From contig JAHECR010000001.1 in assembly GCA_024641655.1 (NCBI GenBank), positions 79,738 to 143,737 on the forward strand: a stretch of 64,000 nucleotides of DNA, in the 5' to 3' direction. This document shows, piece by piece, positions 53,536 through 62,992 of the stretch; positions within the stretch are counted from its first letter, which is position 1, and each line of letters opens with the position of its first letter. The position numbers and the translations under genes were made by a program. The notes under the pieces are model-generated. The model was not told the DNA's origin. It was given only the letters and a program-made list of their open reading frames with translations, and searched no databases. The stretch is from Acidimicrobiaceae bacterium. Its GTDB lineage: Bacteria > Actinomycetota > Acidimicrobiia > Acidimicrobiales > UBA8592.

Positions 53536-54147
53536 ATGGACATTGAATTCTGGATCGACCCCATTTGACCGTGGTGCTGGGTGACGGCCCGTTGGGTCGT
53601 CGACGAAGTCATGCCTGCCCGTGATATCGACGTCACGTGGCAGCCCATCAGCCTGCTGTTCAAGAACGAGCCTGCGGATCCCGATCGCCGCGCACCGGTG
53701 ACGTTCACCCACAACCTGTTGCGGGTACTCGAATCGGTGCGCGAAGCCGAGGGCGAGCTGGCGGTGCAGCAGGTGTACTGGGAGTTCGGCCGTCGGATCC
53801 ACCACGACAAGAACCGGTCGTTCACCGCGACCGAGGCGCTCGCAGCAGTCGGTTTCGACACTGCGCACGCCGCCGCGTTCGACGACGAGAGTCGCGACGT
53901 CGAGATCCGGCGACGGATGGACCGCGGCATCGCGCTGGCGGGCAACGACGTCGGCACGCCGATCATCGCGGTCGACGACGAGGACGGGAACCGGGTGGCA
54001 CTGTTCGGCCCGGTCATCACCCGGGTCCCCTCCACCGAGCTGAGCCTGCGCCTGTGGGACGGGTTCGTCTTCATGGCCACCGTCCCAGGGTTCTGGGAGC
54101 TCAAGCGCAGCCGGACCGAGCGGCCCGAGCTCGGCGAGCGGCCATGA
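53536..54147 (+). CDS. DsbA-family (Rv2466c-like) oxidoreductase, candidate selenoprotein with UGA codon
   Basis: From the ATG at 53536 the frame reads MDIEFWIDPI, then TGA (53566-53568), then PWCWVTARW, and stays open to 54147. The family (mycothiol-dependent Rv2466c-type DsbA proteins) has CPWC at this place, so UGA stands exactly at the first active-site Cys, giving UPWC if read as selenocysteine (203 residues). The rest is intact: helical insertion, cis-Pro loop DVGTPIIAV, FGPVITRVPS, PGFWELKR. A hairpin at SECIS distance follows. The stop overlaps the next gene as ATGA. Reading from the internal GTG at 53581 would lose the active site. A point nonsense mutation or a sequencing error is the alternative; selA, selB, selC and selD are not in the window. 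Confidence 0.72.
53583..53601 (+). promoter_or_regulatory. Candidate bacterial SECIS hairpin
   Basis: GACGGCCC-GTT-GGGTCGTC forms eight consecutive pairs (one G-U) with a three-base loop. The loop begins 22 nt after the UGA and its first base is G. Both distance and loop fit the loose consensus for bacterial SECIS elements (loop about 16-37 nt downstream, G among its first two bases). GC-rich coding DNA forms hairpins often, so this is supportive only. Confidence 0.5.
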
Positions 54148-55406
54148 CCGATCGGTCGCGGCCGCTCGCGGCCACGGCCGACAACACCCGCTGGTGGCTG
54201 CTGACCGGCGTCTCGCTGGTGTATTTCAGCTTCGGCCTCGTCATCGGGGCCACAGCCGCGCTCGTTCCCACGATCCGAGCCGACCTCGGTTTGACCCGGG
54301 GCGAGATGGGCCTCGTACTCGGCGTGTGGCAGCTGGTGTACCTCGGCGCCGCGGTGCCCGCCGGCAAGCTCATCGATCGAGTCGGCCTGCGCCTGGGTGT
54401 CGCCGGCGCGGCGTTGTTCATCTTCGCGTCCGGCACCCTCCGCGCGGCCAGCGGCGGCTTGCCGAGCCTGCTCGTATCGGTGGGGTTGTTCGGCGTCGGC
54501 GGCCCGCTCGTGTCGATCGGAGCGCCCAAGCTCGTGTCGGTGTGGTTCGGCGAACGCGAGCGCCGCACCGCGGTCGGGATCTACGGCGCAGCGCCGCCGA
54601 TCGGGATGACCGTCGCGCTCGCGCTCGCCAACGGTGTCGTCTCACCGATCGTCGGCGATTCCTGGCGGGTCACCCTGGTCGTCTTCTCCACGGTTGCGTT
54701 GGCAGCCGGCGTCTTCTGGTTCGTGGTTTCTGGCATCGCACCAAACCGACACGCGGCGCTCGACGAAGCCGCCCCCGCCCTGTCGAGCCGGGAACTCCTG
54801 CGGCTCCCGGTCGTTCGGGTCGTCCTCGTCCTGGCGCTCGGGGGCTTCCTCTTCAGCCACGCGTTGTCGAACTGGCTCGTCGAGATCCTCGAGGACGCCG
54901 GTAGATCCTCGGCCGCTGCGGGCTACTGGGCCGCGATCCCGACGTTCGTCGGCATCTTCGCCACAGTCGCCGTTCCCCGGCTCGCGACCCCTTCACGTCG
55001 AGTTGGGCTCTTCTCGGCGACCTTTCTGCTCGGCGCGGTCGGCGTCGTGTTCCTGACCACGACGACCGCGGCACTCCTGGCACCGGCCCTGGTGGCTGCG
55101 GGCATCAGCCGCACCACGATCATGCCCCTGGCCATGCTCATCTTGATGGACAGCGAGCGAGTGGGCTCGCGCAACATGGCAGCGGCCGGCGCGCTGTTCT
55201 TCACCGCCGGCGAGATCGGAGGCATGTCGGGGCCGGCGCTGACGGGATGGCTGGCGCAGGTCACCGGCGGCTTCGGCATCCCGATTGCCGTATTGGCCGC
55301 GACGATGGCGGCGATGGCAGCACTCGTCTGGACCCTTCCCGCTGCTTCCCACCGCTCGTCCACGGTGGCAGCAGCCGCCGCCGCGACCCGCGCGACACTG
55401 GTGTGA
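54144..55406 (+). CDS. Major facilitator superfamily transporter
   Basis: The 420-residue protein has twelve likely membrane segments and MFS loop motifs ([38 protein letters not shown]). It looks like the CynX/NimT-type anion or drug exporter branch; the substrate is unknown. The ATG overlaps the stop of the DsbA-like gene (ATGA), so the two are translationally coupled. Confidence 0.85.
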   Translation: MTDRSRPLAATADNTRWWLLTGVSLVYFSFGLVIGATAALVPTIRADLGLTRGEMGLVLGVWQLVYLGAAVPAGKLIDRVGLRLGVAGAALFIFASGTLRAASGGLPSLLVSVGLFGVGGPLVSIGAPKLVSVWFGERERRTAVGIYGAAPPIGMTVALALANGVVSPIVGDSWRVTLVVFSTVALAAGVFWFVVSGIAPNRHAALDEAAPALSSRELLRLPVVRVVLVLALGGFLFSHALSNWLVEILEDAGRSSAAAGYWAAIPTFVGIFATVAVPRLATPSRRVGLFSATFLLGAVGVVFLTTTTAALLAPALVAAGISRTTIMPLAMLILMDSERVGSRNMAAAGALFFTAGEIGGMSGPALTGWLAQVTGGFGIPIAVLAATMAAMAALVWTLPAASHRSSTVAAAAAATRATLV

Positions 55407-56230
55407 TGTTCGAGCCGCTCCACGACGAACCCGACCGCCGCGAAGGCGACCACCGCCACGTCCTCGTGCGCGGGGGGCAGGTGCTCGTGCGGGTGGAACA
55501 CACGAGCGTGCGCTCGCTCACCACCGACGAAGCACGCTCGCTGCTCGGCGACGAACCCGGCGAGGTGGTGCTTGGTCGCCTCGACGGCGTCACCTACTGG
55601 GTCTCGTCTCTGCCCGATCACATCGAGTTCGACGACCGGCACCACCTCGAGGGGCTGCGCGGCCTGCACGGTCGCCTGGCCGATCACGAATGGAACATTG
55701 GCGGACGAGCGACACAGATCCTCGACTGGTACCGCGACAACCAGTTCTGCGGACGTTGCGGCGGTCCGATGTCGCGGGCGTCGGGAGAACGGGCGATGCG
55801 TTGTCCCGTCGACGGGCACACCGCGTACCCCCGCCTGTCGCCGGCCATCATCGTCCTCGTCGAGCGCGAGGACGGCCGTGCCCTCCTCGGGCGCAGCGGC
55901 CGGTGGGACACGCCGATGTACAGCACCCTCGCTGGTTTCGTCGAGCCCGGCGAGACGCTCGAGGAGGCGGTCCAGCGCGAGGTGTTCGAGGAGGTCGGCG
56001 TGCGCGTCGGTGACATCGGCTACGTCGCGAGTCAGCCGTGGCCGTTCCCGAACTCACTCATGCTGGGCTTCACGGCCCGCTGGGTCAGCGGCGACATCCG
56101 CGTCGACGGCGTCGAGATCGCGGACGCCCAGTGGTTCGCACCTGACGACCTGCCCTCGATCCCGGGCAAGCTCTCGATCGCGCGCCGCCTGATCGACGGC
56201 TGGATCAGCCGCCGGGGCACCCGACCCTGA
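55406..56230 (+). CDS. nudC: NudC-type NAD(H) diphosphatase
   Basis: The 274-residue Nudix enzyme has a zinc-ribbon region (FCGRCGGPM ... [12 protein letters not shown]), the Nudix box [20 protein letters not shown] and the diagnostic [14 protein letters not shown]. It cleaves NAD(H) and can remove NAD caps from RNA 5' ends. The fourth zinc Cys is replaced (CPVD where CxxC is usual), so metal binding may use Asp or His. ATG overlaps the MFS stop (TGATG). Confidence 0.92.
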   Translation: MFEPLHDEPDRREGDHRHVLVRGGQVLVRVEHTSVRSLTTDEARSLLGDEPGEVVLGRLDGVTYWVSSLPDHIEFDDRHHLEGLRGLHGRLADHEWNIGGRATQILDWYRDNQFCGRCGGPMSRASGERAMRCPVDGHTAYPRLSPAIIVLVEREDGRALLGRSGRWDTPMYSTLAGFVEPGETLEEAVQREVFEEVGVRVGDIGYVASQPWPFPNSLMLGFTARWVSGDIRVDGVEIADAQWFAPDDLPSIPGKLSIARRLIDGWISRRGTRP

Positions 56231-56339
56231 AATCGCGCTGCGCACCCCGGGCTGAGCGGGCTCCCGTCGGCAATGCGGCGATCGGTCGACCTCGCTGACG
56301 CCTACGATGCTGCCGTCCACGACCGAAGGAACGCGCACC

Positions 56340-57299
56340 ATGGCTTTCGAGCCCATCGACCTCGATTCGGTGCTCGACGCCGAGCACCGAATCGCGCTGG
56401 CGGCGCTGCCGGGCGATCTGTTCGATCTGACCGACATTGCCGCGTTCCGCCGCCGGCTCGACGCTCTGACGGCCGTCACACCGCTGCCTGACGGCGTCAC
56501 GGTCGAGGACGCGTTCGTGCCCGGCCGATTCCCGGACGACCCGGAGGTCCGCGTCCGCCTCTATCGCCCTGTGGACCTCGCCCCGCAATCCCCGGCGATC
56601 CTGTGGCTCCACGGAGGTGGCATGGTGAGCGGCACGCTGGAGTCGACCGATCTCGACTGCGCGGCGCGGGCGGCACGACTCCGGAGCCTCGTCGTGTCCG
56701 TCGAGTATCGGCTGGCGCCCGAGCATCCTTTTCCGGCGCCGGTCGACGACTCGTATGCGGCGCTCACCTGGATCGCCGCGCACGCGACCGAGCTCGGTGT
56801 CGACCCCAGCAGGATCGCCATCGGGGGTCAATCCGCCGGGGGTGGCCTCGCTGCAGGCACGGCGCTGCTCGCACGCGACTCCGGCGGACCGGCACTCTGC
56901 TTCCAGGTGCTCGTCTACCCCATGGTCGACCACCGCAACATCACGCCCAGCAGTCACGCGATCGTCGACCCACGGGCGTGGTGCCGCAGTGCCAACCTCA
57001 TCGCGTGGGAGGCGTACCTCGGCGACGTCACCGAGGTCTCGCCCTACGCATCACCCGCCCTTGCCGCTGACCTCGCGGGTCTCCCACCGGCATACGTGAA
57101 CGTCGGGACCTTCGACCTGTTCCTCGACGAGAACATCGCGTATGCCCGGTCCCTGCTGGCTGCAGGGGTCCCAACCGAGCTCCACGTCTACCCCGGAGCG
57201 TTCCACGCCTCGCCGACCTTCGTTCCCGGAGCTGCGTTGTCGCGACGGTGGCGCTCCGACGAGCGCGTCGCCCTCGAAGCCGTACTGCACCCGGAGTGA
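56340..57299 (+). CDS. Alpha/beta hydrolase of the hormone-sensitive-lipase family
   Basis: The 319-residue esterase has the oxyanion motif LHGGGMVSG, nucleophile Ser in GGQSAGGGLA, Asp in FDLFLDEN and His in PGAFHAS. It hydrolyses carboxylic esters of unknown identity. GAAGGA lies 9 nt before the ATG; TACGAT about 31 nt upstream may be the -10. Confidence 0.88.
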   Translation: MAFEPIDLDSVLDAEHRIALAALPGDLFDLTDIAAFRRRLDALTAVTPLPDGVTVEDAFVPGRFPDDPEVRVRLYRPVDLAPQSPAILWLHGGGMVSGTLESTDLDCAARAARLRSLVVSVEYRLAPEHPFPAPVDDSYAALTWIAAHATELGVDPSRIAIGGQSAGGGLAAGTALLARDSGGPALCFQVLVYPMVDHRNITPSSHAIVDPRAWCRSANLIAWEAYLGDVTEVSPYASPALAADLAGLPPAYVNVGTFDLFLDENIAYARSLLAAGVPTELHVYPGAFHASPTFVPGAALSRRWRSDERVALEAVLHPE

Positions 57300-57301
57300 C
57301 C

Positions 57302-58249
57302 ATGGACGTCCGCATCTTCACCGAACCCCAGCAGGGCGCCGGCTACCACCGGCTGGCAACGTTGGCCATCACCGCAGAGCGACTGGGCTTCTCCGGGTTC
57401 TTCGTCAGCGACCACTACCTCGCCATGAACGACACGCCCCGACTCGGACCGACCGACGCACTCACGACGTTGGCGGGCCTGGCGCGCGACACGTCGACGA
57501 TCCGCCTCGGCACCCTCGTGTGTTCGTCGACGTTCCGGTGGCCGGGTCCGCTCGCAGTTGCCGCCACCGAGATCGACCACATGAGCAACGGCCGCCTCGA
57601 GCTCGGGTTGGGGAGCGGCTGGTTCGAGGCCGAACACATCGCCCACGGCATCCCGTTTCCGGAGGTCGGGGTGCGCTTCGACCGGCTCGAGGAACAGCTC
57701 GAGATCCTCCGACGTTTCTGGTCGACGCCCGAAGGTGAGCGGTTCGACTTCGTCGGCACCCACTTCACGTTGCGGAACTGCCCAGCGCTTCCCAAACCGG
57801 CTCAGCCGAACGGCGTGCCCCTCATCATCGGCGGGCGCGGAGCGCGGCGCACACCATCGTTCGCCGCGCGGTTCGGCGCCGAGTACAACCTCGGTTTCAG
57901 TCAGCCCTCGGCCTTCGCCGTCCAACGCGAACGGGTCAGCCGTGCCTGTGAGACGATCGGACGCGACCCTGGAGACCTCACATACTCCATCGCCCAGGTC
58001 GTCTGCGTGGGAGCCGACGCCGCCGAGGTCGACCGACGCGCCGCCGCCATCGGCCGCACGCCCGAAGAACTGCGCCGGAACGGCATCGCGGGCACGCCGG
58101 CGGAGGCACTCGAGCGTCTCGCGGCTTTCGCGCACGAAGGCGTGGAGCGGGTCTACCTCCAGGTCCTCGACGACGACGACCTCGACCATGTCGAGCTCCT
58201 CGCGACTGACGTCATGCCCATCGCAGAGACCATGCCGTCCGGTACCTGA
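57302..58249 (+). CDS. LLM-class F420-dependent oxidoreductase
   Basis: The 315-residue TIM-barrel protein has AERLGFSGFFVSDHYLAM, TIRLGTLVCSSTFRWPGPLA, NGRLELGLGSGWFEAEH and PLIIGGRGARRT, typical of the luciferase-like F420 subgroup. It would transfer hydride between F420 and an unknown substrate. It starts 2 nt after the esterase stop, so the two form an operon. Confidence 0.88.
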   Translation: MDVRIFTEPQQGAGYHRLATLAITAERLGFSGFFVSDHYLAMNDTPRLGPTDALTTLAGLARDTSTIRLGTLVCSSTFRWPGPLAVAATEIDHMSNGRLELGLGSGWFEAEHIAHGIPFPEVGVRFDRLEEQLEILRRFWSTPEGERFDFVGTHFTLRNCPALPKPAQPNGVPLIIGGRGARRTPSFAARFGAEYNLGFSQPSAFAVQRERVSRACETIGRDPGDLTYSIAQVVCVGADAAEVDRRAAAIGRTPEELRRNGIAGTPAEALERLAAFAHEGVERVYLQVLDDDDLDHVELLATDVMPIAETMPSGT

Positions 58250-58275
58250 CGCCGGCCACTGCCGGGAACCAGCGC

Positions 58276-59187
58276 ATGCCCAGCGGTCGTCGTAGGACCG
58301 TGATCTCGCACCTCCACGACCGCCCGCGCCGACCCGAGGCGCGCACCGCGCTAGCCGTGGCAGTGACTGCGGCACTATCGCTCATGGTCTTGCTCACTGC
58401 CTGCGGCGACGACACCACCACTGCCACCGACACCCCGTCGGGCACTGACGGTACCGACGGTGTCGTCGACCCCGACGCGCTGGAGGCGTTGAGCGCGGCG
58501 CGCGCACGGTGGTCGCAGGCCGGGCCAGCGGACTACGGATTCACCGCCACTCGATCCTGCGAGTGCACCGACGAGGCAGCCGGCCCCCTGCGGGTCCACG
58601 TGGTCGATACGGTCGCTATCTCGACCACCTACGTGGGGACCCCGACCAACGCTGGGCCGGGCAGCGTCGAGGACGTCTTCGACGACATCGAGGCGTCGAT
58701 CGAACGCGGCGAGCAGGTGGGCGTCGCCTATGACGTCGCCAGTGGCTTCCCGGCGCGTGTCCGGCTCGACCTCGAATCGATCCCCGCCGATGGCGGGCTC
58801 GACCTCACGCTGCGCGATCTCGTCTCCTACGACGAACTGCGCGCCGAGCTCGCCGACGCCAGAGCGGTGTGGGCGGCAGGAGCAACCCGTAGCTACGACC
58901 TGACCTACCGGATGTTGTGCTTCTGCCCCGAGATCGTGGTGTCGCTCGAGGTTCGAGACGGCACACTCGTCGACCGCACGATCGAGGGGGCTCCGACCAC
59001 CGACCTCATCGACGGCGTCGAGGACCTCTTCTCCCAGGTCGAAGCGGCGATCAACAGCGCGGCGTTCGCCATCGAAGTCACCTATGAGCCCGCGTACGGG
59101 TACCCCGCGCGGCTCTACGTGGACCCGGAGGAACAGCTCCTCGACGAGGAGCACGGGGTCGAGATCGTGTCGTTCGAGCTGCGCTGA
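58276..59187 (+). CDS. Lipoprotein with two DUF6174-like domains
   Basis: The 303-residue protein has a lipoprotein signal (ALSLMVLLTAC) and two similar halves: about 75-180 (DYGFTATRSCECTDEAAGPL; GFPARVRLD) and about 195-303 (SYDLTYRMLCFCPEIVVSLE; GYPARLYVD). The CxC pair followed by a short strand is typical of DUF6174, usually present once. Function unknown; it would be on the outer face of the membrane. Confidence 0.75.
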   Translation: MPSGRRRTVISHLHDRPRRPEARTALAVAVTAALSLMVLLTACGDDTTTATDTPSGTDGTDGVVDPDALEALSAARARWSQAGPADYGFTATRSCECTDEAAGPLRVHVVDTVAISTTYVGTPTNAGPGSVEDVFDDIEASIERGEQVGVAYDVASGFPARVRLDLESIPADGGLDLTLRDLVSYDELRAELADARAVWAAGATRSYDLTYRMLCFCPEIVVSLEVRDGTLVDRTIEGAPTTDLIDGVEDLFSQVEAAINSAAFAIEVTYEPAYGYPARLYVDPEEQLLDEEHGVEIVSFELR

Positions 59188-59223
59188 ACGACTCCGGCCG
59201 CTACCGTCGTGTCGAGGACCACT

Positions 59224-59628
59224 GTGCACGACGAACCCGATACCCCATCCCGGCCACTCGTCGGGGCGCTGCGCAAAGCCGCCGGATCGCTCCGCGGCGC
59301 CGCGTCGGGCGCGGTTGCCTTCGTCGCCGACAAGCGGTTCGATCGCACGCCCGCGGGCAAAGCCCGCAAGGCCGCCGAGGCGGGAGCCTCGACCTTCCAC
59401 ATTCGGCTCGATCTCGACGACATCGCCCATCGCGGTGGTGGTCATCACACGCGCGAGCCCGAGCTCGATGATGCCATCGGCAGCATCGAGCTCGAGGGCT
59501 GGGTGCTCGATCAGATCCAGTATGTGACCGAGACCGACGAACACGAGGACACCGACGGGGAGGGAACGCTGCACCGCCGCGTCGTCCAGCGCACGTCGGC
59601 GGTATTGCTCTTCCGGCGCGCCGGCTGA
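59224..59628 (+). CDS. Hypothetical protein
   Basis: The 134-residue product has a basic N-terminal part (VGALRKAAGSLRGAAS ... GKARKAAEAG) and an alpha/beta C-terminal part (FHIRLDLDDIAHR; SIELEGWVLDQIQYVTETDE; VVQRTSAVLLFRRAG). No family is recognised. TACCGT at 59202-59207 is a likely -10, giving a leader of about 10 nt to GTG 59224; GTG 59209 is too close to it. Confidence 0.6.
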   Translation: MHDEPDTPSRPLVGALRKAAGSLRGAASGAVAFVADKRFDRTPAGKARKAAEAGASTFHIRLDLDDIAHRGGGHHTREPELDDAIGSIELEGWVLDQIQYVTETDEHEDTDGEGTLHRRVVQRTSAVLLFRRAG

Positions 59629-59670
59629 GGTTGGCCTTCGCAACCGGGAGCCCTTGGGCCGGCCGACCTC

Positions 59671-60384
59671 TCAGCCGGTCAGATCGATCAACGCCTCGTG
59701 CTCAACGACGGCCACGGGGACACCATCAGCGGCAATCGTGACGTCGACGAGCGCTCGCCGGCCCCTCCCGGAGGCATACCGGTCGACGAGGATGGCCTCG
59801 ACGTGGATGCGGGCTCCGACGGCCGCGATTGCCCGGTGATAGATGCGGCTGCGGGTGTGGATCCAGGGGCCGTCGACGAGGTTGGCGAGGAAGATCCGGT
59901 TGGCGAGCGCGATCCACGTCGCCGGATGGGCGATGGCTCGCGCGCTGAAGTCGACGAGGTCGTCACCGACCCGTAGCCCGTAGTCGGCATAGGCCTCGAC
60001 GAGCTCGGTATCCACCGGTCCGAGCCGGGTTCCGGCGCGTGCCGGCCGCCCTCCGGCTCTCCTCCAGGCCTCGAAGGTGGCCCGTTCGACACCCGCGACC
60101 CGAGCCGTGACGACCGCTCGATCCGAGCCTGGCTCAGCGGCGCAGTCCACGACGTCGCCGGCGAACACAGGCTCGCGGAAGCGGACCTCCCCCCCACCGG
60201 AGCGCAACCAGTCGTCTCCCCACGCGACCCACACGGGATGGGCGAGGTAGGCGTAGACCGAAGTCCCCGCGATGACCGCCGACGGGTATCCCGCCGCGAT
60301 GGCGCCGGCGTCGGTGTGGATGGGGTTCTCGGCATGCTCGGTGAGGTTGACCGCCGTGGTCGACCAGGGTTCGAACTCGCTCAA
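59671..60384 (-). CDS. Hot-dog-fold (MaoC-like/thioesterase) protein
   Basis: The 237-residue protein has ENPIHTDAGAIAAGYPSAVI with AGTSVYAYLAHP, the hydratase-type motif of MaoC-like proteins, and a second hot-dog half near the C-terminus (RIYHRAIAAVGARIHVEAIL; HEALIDL). It probably acts on an acyl-CoA. The TTG at 60384 is preceded by GAGGAG at good distance; GTG at 60408 is an alternative. Confidence 0.7.
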   Translation of the reverse strand: MSEFEPWSTTAVNLTEHAENPIHTDAGAIAAGYPSAVIAGTSVYAYLAHPVWVAWGDDWLRSGGGEVRFREPVFAGDVVDCAAEPGSDRAVVTARVAGVERATFEAWRRAGGRPARAGTRLGPVDTELVEAYADYGLRVGDDLVDFSARAIAHPATWIALANRIFLANLVDGPWIHTRSRIYHRAIAAVGARIHVEAILVDRYASGRGRRALVDVTIAADGVPVAVVEHEALIDLTG

Positions 60385-60503
60385 GCCGTGCTCCTCGGTC
60401 GGTTCCACCCATCTTCGCCGCGCCTGTGGCCGGGCGCCCACCGGGCGGCGCCCCGCAGTCGCGCGCTGGCTTCTGGTCCGACCCGTCGCTCCTGGTGGTG
60501 CCG

Positions 60504-60509
60504 TAGCCT
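60504..60509 (+). promoter_or_regulatory. Leaderless -10 element TAGCCT (DUF1697 gene)
   Basis: TAGCCT ends 8 nt before the ATG at 60518; an in-frame ATG at 60512 is too close. Confidence 0.55.
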
Positions 60510-60517
60510 CGATGACC

Positions 60518-61063
60518 ATGGCACGGTTCGTCGCCTTCCTCCGAGGCATCAACGTCGGGGGCCATCGAGTCACCAACGAAGAGCTCGCCACCGTGTTCGC
60601 CGAGCTCGGGCTCGTGGACGCGCGTCCGTTCCTCGCAAGCGGCAACGTGGTGTTCGACGCGCCCGGGGCCGAAAGCGGCTCGGGCGACGCGATCGGGGCG
60701 CACCTCGAGCACGGTCTCGGCGATGCGCTCGGCTACGCGGTGCCGACGTTCCTGCGAAGCGCCGAGCATCTCCGTGCGCTTGCATCCATGAAGCCATTCC
60801 CGCCCGACGCGCTCGAAGGGCACGGCAAACCTCAGGTGATCTTCCTCCGGCGGCCGGTGACCCCTTCGGGACAGGTGGCCCTGGCCGCCCTCACACCCAC
60901 CGACGACCTCGTCGTCGTCGACGGGGCCGAGCTGCACTGGCTGCCGGTCGCCGGCGTCGGCGACACCTCCCTCGACTTGTCGGCCCTGGCGGGGGTTGTC
61001 GGTCCGCACACGGTGCGTACCCGCAATACGGTCGATCGCATCGCCGCCAAGTTCTTCGCCTGA
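60518..61063 (+). CDS. DUF1697 family protein
   Basis: The 181-residue protein begins MARFVAFLRGINVGGHR and continues FLASGNVVFDA and TRNTVDRIAAKF, the complete signature of DUF1697, a common bacterial family of unknown function. Confidence 0.88.
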   Translation: MARFVAFLRGINVGGHRVTNEELATVFAELGLVDARPFLASGNVVFDAPGAESGSGDAIGAHLEHGLGDALGYAVPTFLRSAEHLRALASMKPFPPDALEGHGKPQVIFLRRPVTPSGQVALAALTPTDDLVVVDGAELHWLPVAGVGDTSLDLSALAGVVGPHTVRTRNTVDRIAAKFFA

Positions 61064-61130
61064 TCTGATGCACGTGATCGACGCGCCGGTGGTCGGGCCC
61101 GGCGTCGGCAGACCGGTCGAAGACGACGAA

Positions 61131-61152
61131 CGCCCGGCCGAACGGCCGGGCG
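61131..61152 (+). terminator. Strong GC hairpin after the DUF1697 gene
   Basis: CGCCCGGCC-GAAC-GGCCGGGCG is a perfect 9-bp stem with a tetraloop, 68 nt after the stop codon. No U tract follows. Confidence 0.65.
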
Positions 61153-61389
61153 AGTGAATGAAGCCACATTAGCACATGCAGAGTTTCGTTGTCGGGTGAT
61201 CGGCGCCGATCTCACGCGATTTCGGATGTTTTCTTCAGCATGGCGATTGCTGATCCCTCTTCGCGTTCTTCATTACCACTCTGAGTGTGCATCATTCGCT
61301 CAAGGCGATGATGAGAACAATACCGTAACTGGAATACAGATGGCAGGGAGCTGCGGGGGTCGAGGCGTCGACGGGCCCTGCCCGGCTCC
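61153..61389. other. AT-richer intergenic stretch
   Basis: About 180 nt (61160-61345) are clearly less GC-rich than all flanking genes and hold no convincing frame on either strand. CGGGC-CCT-GCCCG (61372-61384) is a short hairpin that may end transcription of the leftward acyl-CoA synthetase. Whether the AT-richer part is a remnant, an RNA gene or an attachment region cannot be told. Confidence 0.4.
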
Positions 61390-62925
61390 TCAGTTCACCT
61401 GCCGGTCGAACCCTTCCCAATACGGGGCTCGCAGCTTGAACTTCTGGAGCTTGCCCGTAGCCGTGCGGGCCAGCTCGTCGCGGAACTCGACGCTGGTGGG
61501 ACACTTGTAGTGGGCGAGCTTGCTGCGGCAGTGCTCGATGACGGCACGTTCGTCGGTGGTCGACCCCGCAACCAGGACCACGAGCGCCTTCACCGTCTCG
61601 CCCCACTTCTCGTGCGGGACCCCGATGACCGCGACCTCCTGCACCTCCGGAAGCGAGAAGATCGCGTCCTCCACCTCGATCGAGCTGATGTTCTCGCCGC
61701 CGGAGATGATCACGTCCTTCTTGCGGTCCGTTATGGCGAGGTAACCGTCGCCGTCGACCACGCCGCCGTCGCCGGTGTGGAACCACCCCCCGGCTAGCGC
61801 CTCGGCGGAAGCCTCGGGGTTCTCCCAGTACGACTTCAGGATGTGGTTCCCACGCGCCAGGACCTCCCCGTGCGCGGAGACATCGAGGTCGATCCCCAAC
61901 GCGGGCACTCCCGCACGACCGAGACGAGCTGCTCGCTCGCTGGGGTCGAGGCCATCCCACTCGGCGCGCGTGCGGTTGATCGTGAGCAGTGGAGCCGTCT
62001 CGGTGAGGCCGTAGATCTGGATGAACTCCCAGCCCAGCTCGGTCTCGATCCGCTCGATCGTCTTGGTGGGCGGCGGCGCTCCTGCCACGACCATGCGAAC
62101 CCGATCCCGACCGGGAATCTCCCCGTCCCACGTTGCCGCAGCTTCCAGCACGGCGGCAGCGACCGCCGGGGCACCGCACATGAGCGTGACCCCGTGTTCG
62201 TCGACCCGCCGCAGGATCTCGGCGCCGTCGACCTTGCGCAGCACCACGTTCTTCGCCCCCATCGCCATGACGGAATACAACATGCCCCACCCGTCGCAAT
62301 GGAACATCGGGAGGGTGTGGAGGTAGACGTCCCGATCGTTCACCCCCGTGTGCCAGCCGAAGGTCGTGGCATTGATCCATCGGGCGCGGTGGGTCTGCTC
62401 GACGCCTTTCGGCCGCGCCGTGGTACCCGACGTGTAGTTGATCGACGCGGTCGCGTCCTCGTCGGGGGTCCAAGGCGCGGGGGTGCCGTCGTGACCGAAC
62501 CAGTCGGCATCGCTGTCGGGCCCGACCACCCACTTGTGTCGAACCGGCACGTCGCCGAGGGCGCCTGCGATCTCGGGATCGATGAGCAGGGCGTCCGCGC
62601 CCGAGTGCTCCACGATGTAAGCGACCTCATCGCGGCTGAGCCTGAAGTTGATCGGCACGAAGACCCGCCCATTGCCGCTCACGCCGTAGAACATCGTCAG
62701 CAGGCGCGCAGAGTTGTGGCTCACCATGGCCACCCGGGCGCCCATGGGGAGCCCGAGCCGGTCCATCGCGACCCCGATGCGCCGCTGGTAGCCACCAAGC
62801 TCGCGGAAAGTCAGCTCCCCGAGGCTCGTTGCCGGTTGGTGGGGTTCGTCGACCACCGCCACCCGATCCGGGTACACCGCAACCCCGCGGGCCAGGAAAT
62901 CGTTGACCGTCAATGGAACCTTCAC
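61390..62925 (-). CDS. Acyl-CoA synthetase (FadD-like)
   Basis: The 511-residue adenylate-forming enzyme has NYTSGTTARPKGVEQTH (P-loop), IQIYGLTETAPLLTINR, DRKKDVIISGGENISSIEVE and the catalytic Lys in ARTATGKLQKF. The pattern fits medium- or long-chain acyl-CoA synthetases of the AMP-binding family. It starts with GTG. A CoA-transferase gene lies upstream on the same strand, 67 nt away. Confidence 0.88.
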   Translation of the reverse strand: MKVPLTVNDFLARGVAVYPDRVAVVDEPHQPATSLGELTFRELGGYQRRIGVAMDRLGLPMGARVAMVSHNSARLLTMFYGVSGNGRVFVPINFRLSRDEVAYIVEHSGADALLIDPEIAGALGDVPVRHKWVVGPDSDADWFGHDGTPAPWTPDEDATASINYTSGTTARPKGVEQTHRARWINATTFGWHTGVNDRDVYLHTLPMFHCDGWGMLYSVMAMGAKNVVLRKVDGAEILRRVDEHGVTLMCGAPAVAAAVLEAAATWDGEIPGRDRVRMVVAGAPPPTKTIERIETELGWEFIQIYGLTETAPLLTINRTRAEWDGLDPSERAARLGRAGVPALGIDLDVSAHGEVLARGNHILKSYWENPEASAEALAGGWFHTGDGGVVDGDGYLAITDRKKDVIISGGENISSIEVEDAIFSLPEVQEVAVIGVPHEKWGETVKALVVLVAGSTTDERAVIEHCRSKLAHYKCPTSVEFRDELARTATGKLQKFKLRAPYWEGFDRQVN

Positions 62926-62992
62926 CGCGATCCCCCTTCGTCTGTCTGGCGTCCAGCGCCGGCGAATCTAGTCGGTGCCTAGCGACGAGCCG

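Noticed and set aside
53581-54147. Internal GTG as the true start of the DsbA-like gene
   Set aside because: It would remove the first strand and the CPWC-type active site, while a leaderless promoter stands at the ATG 45 nt upstream.
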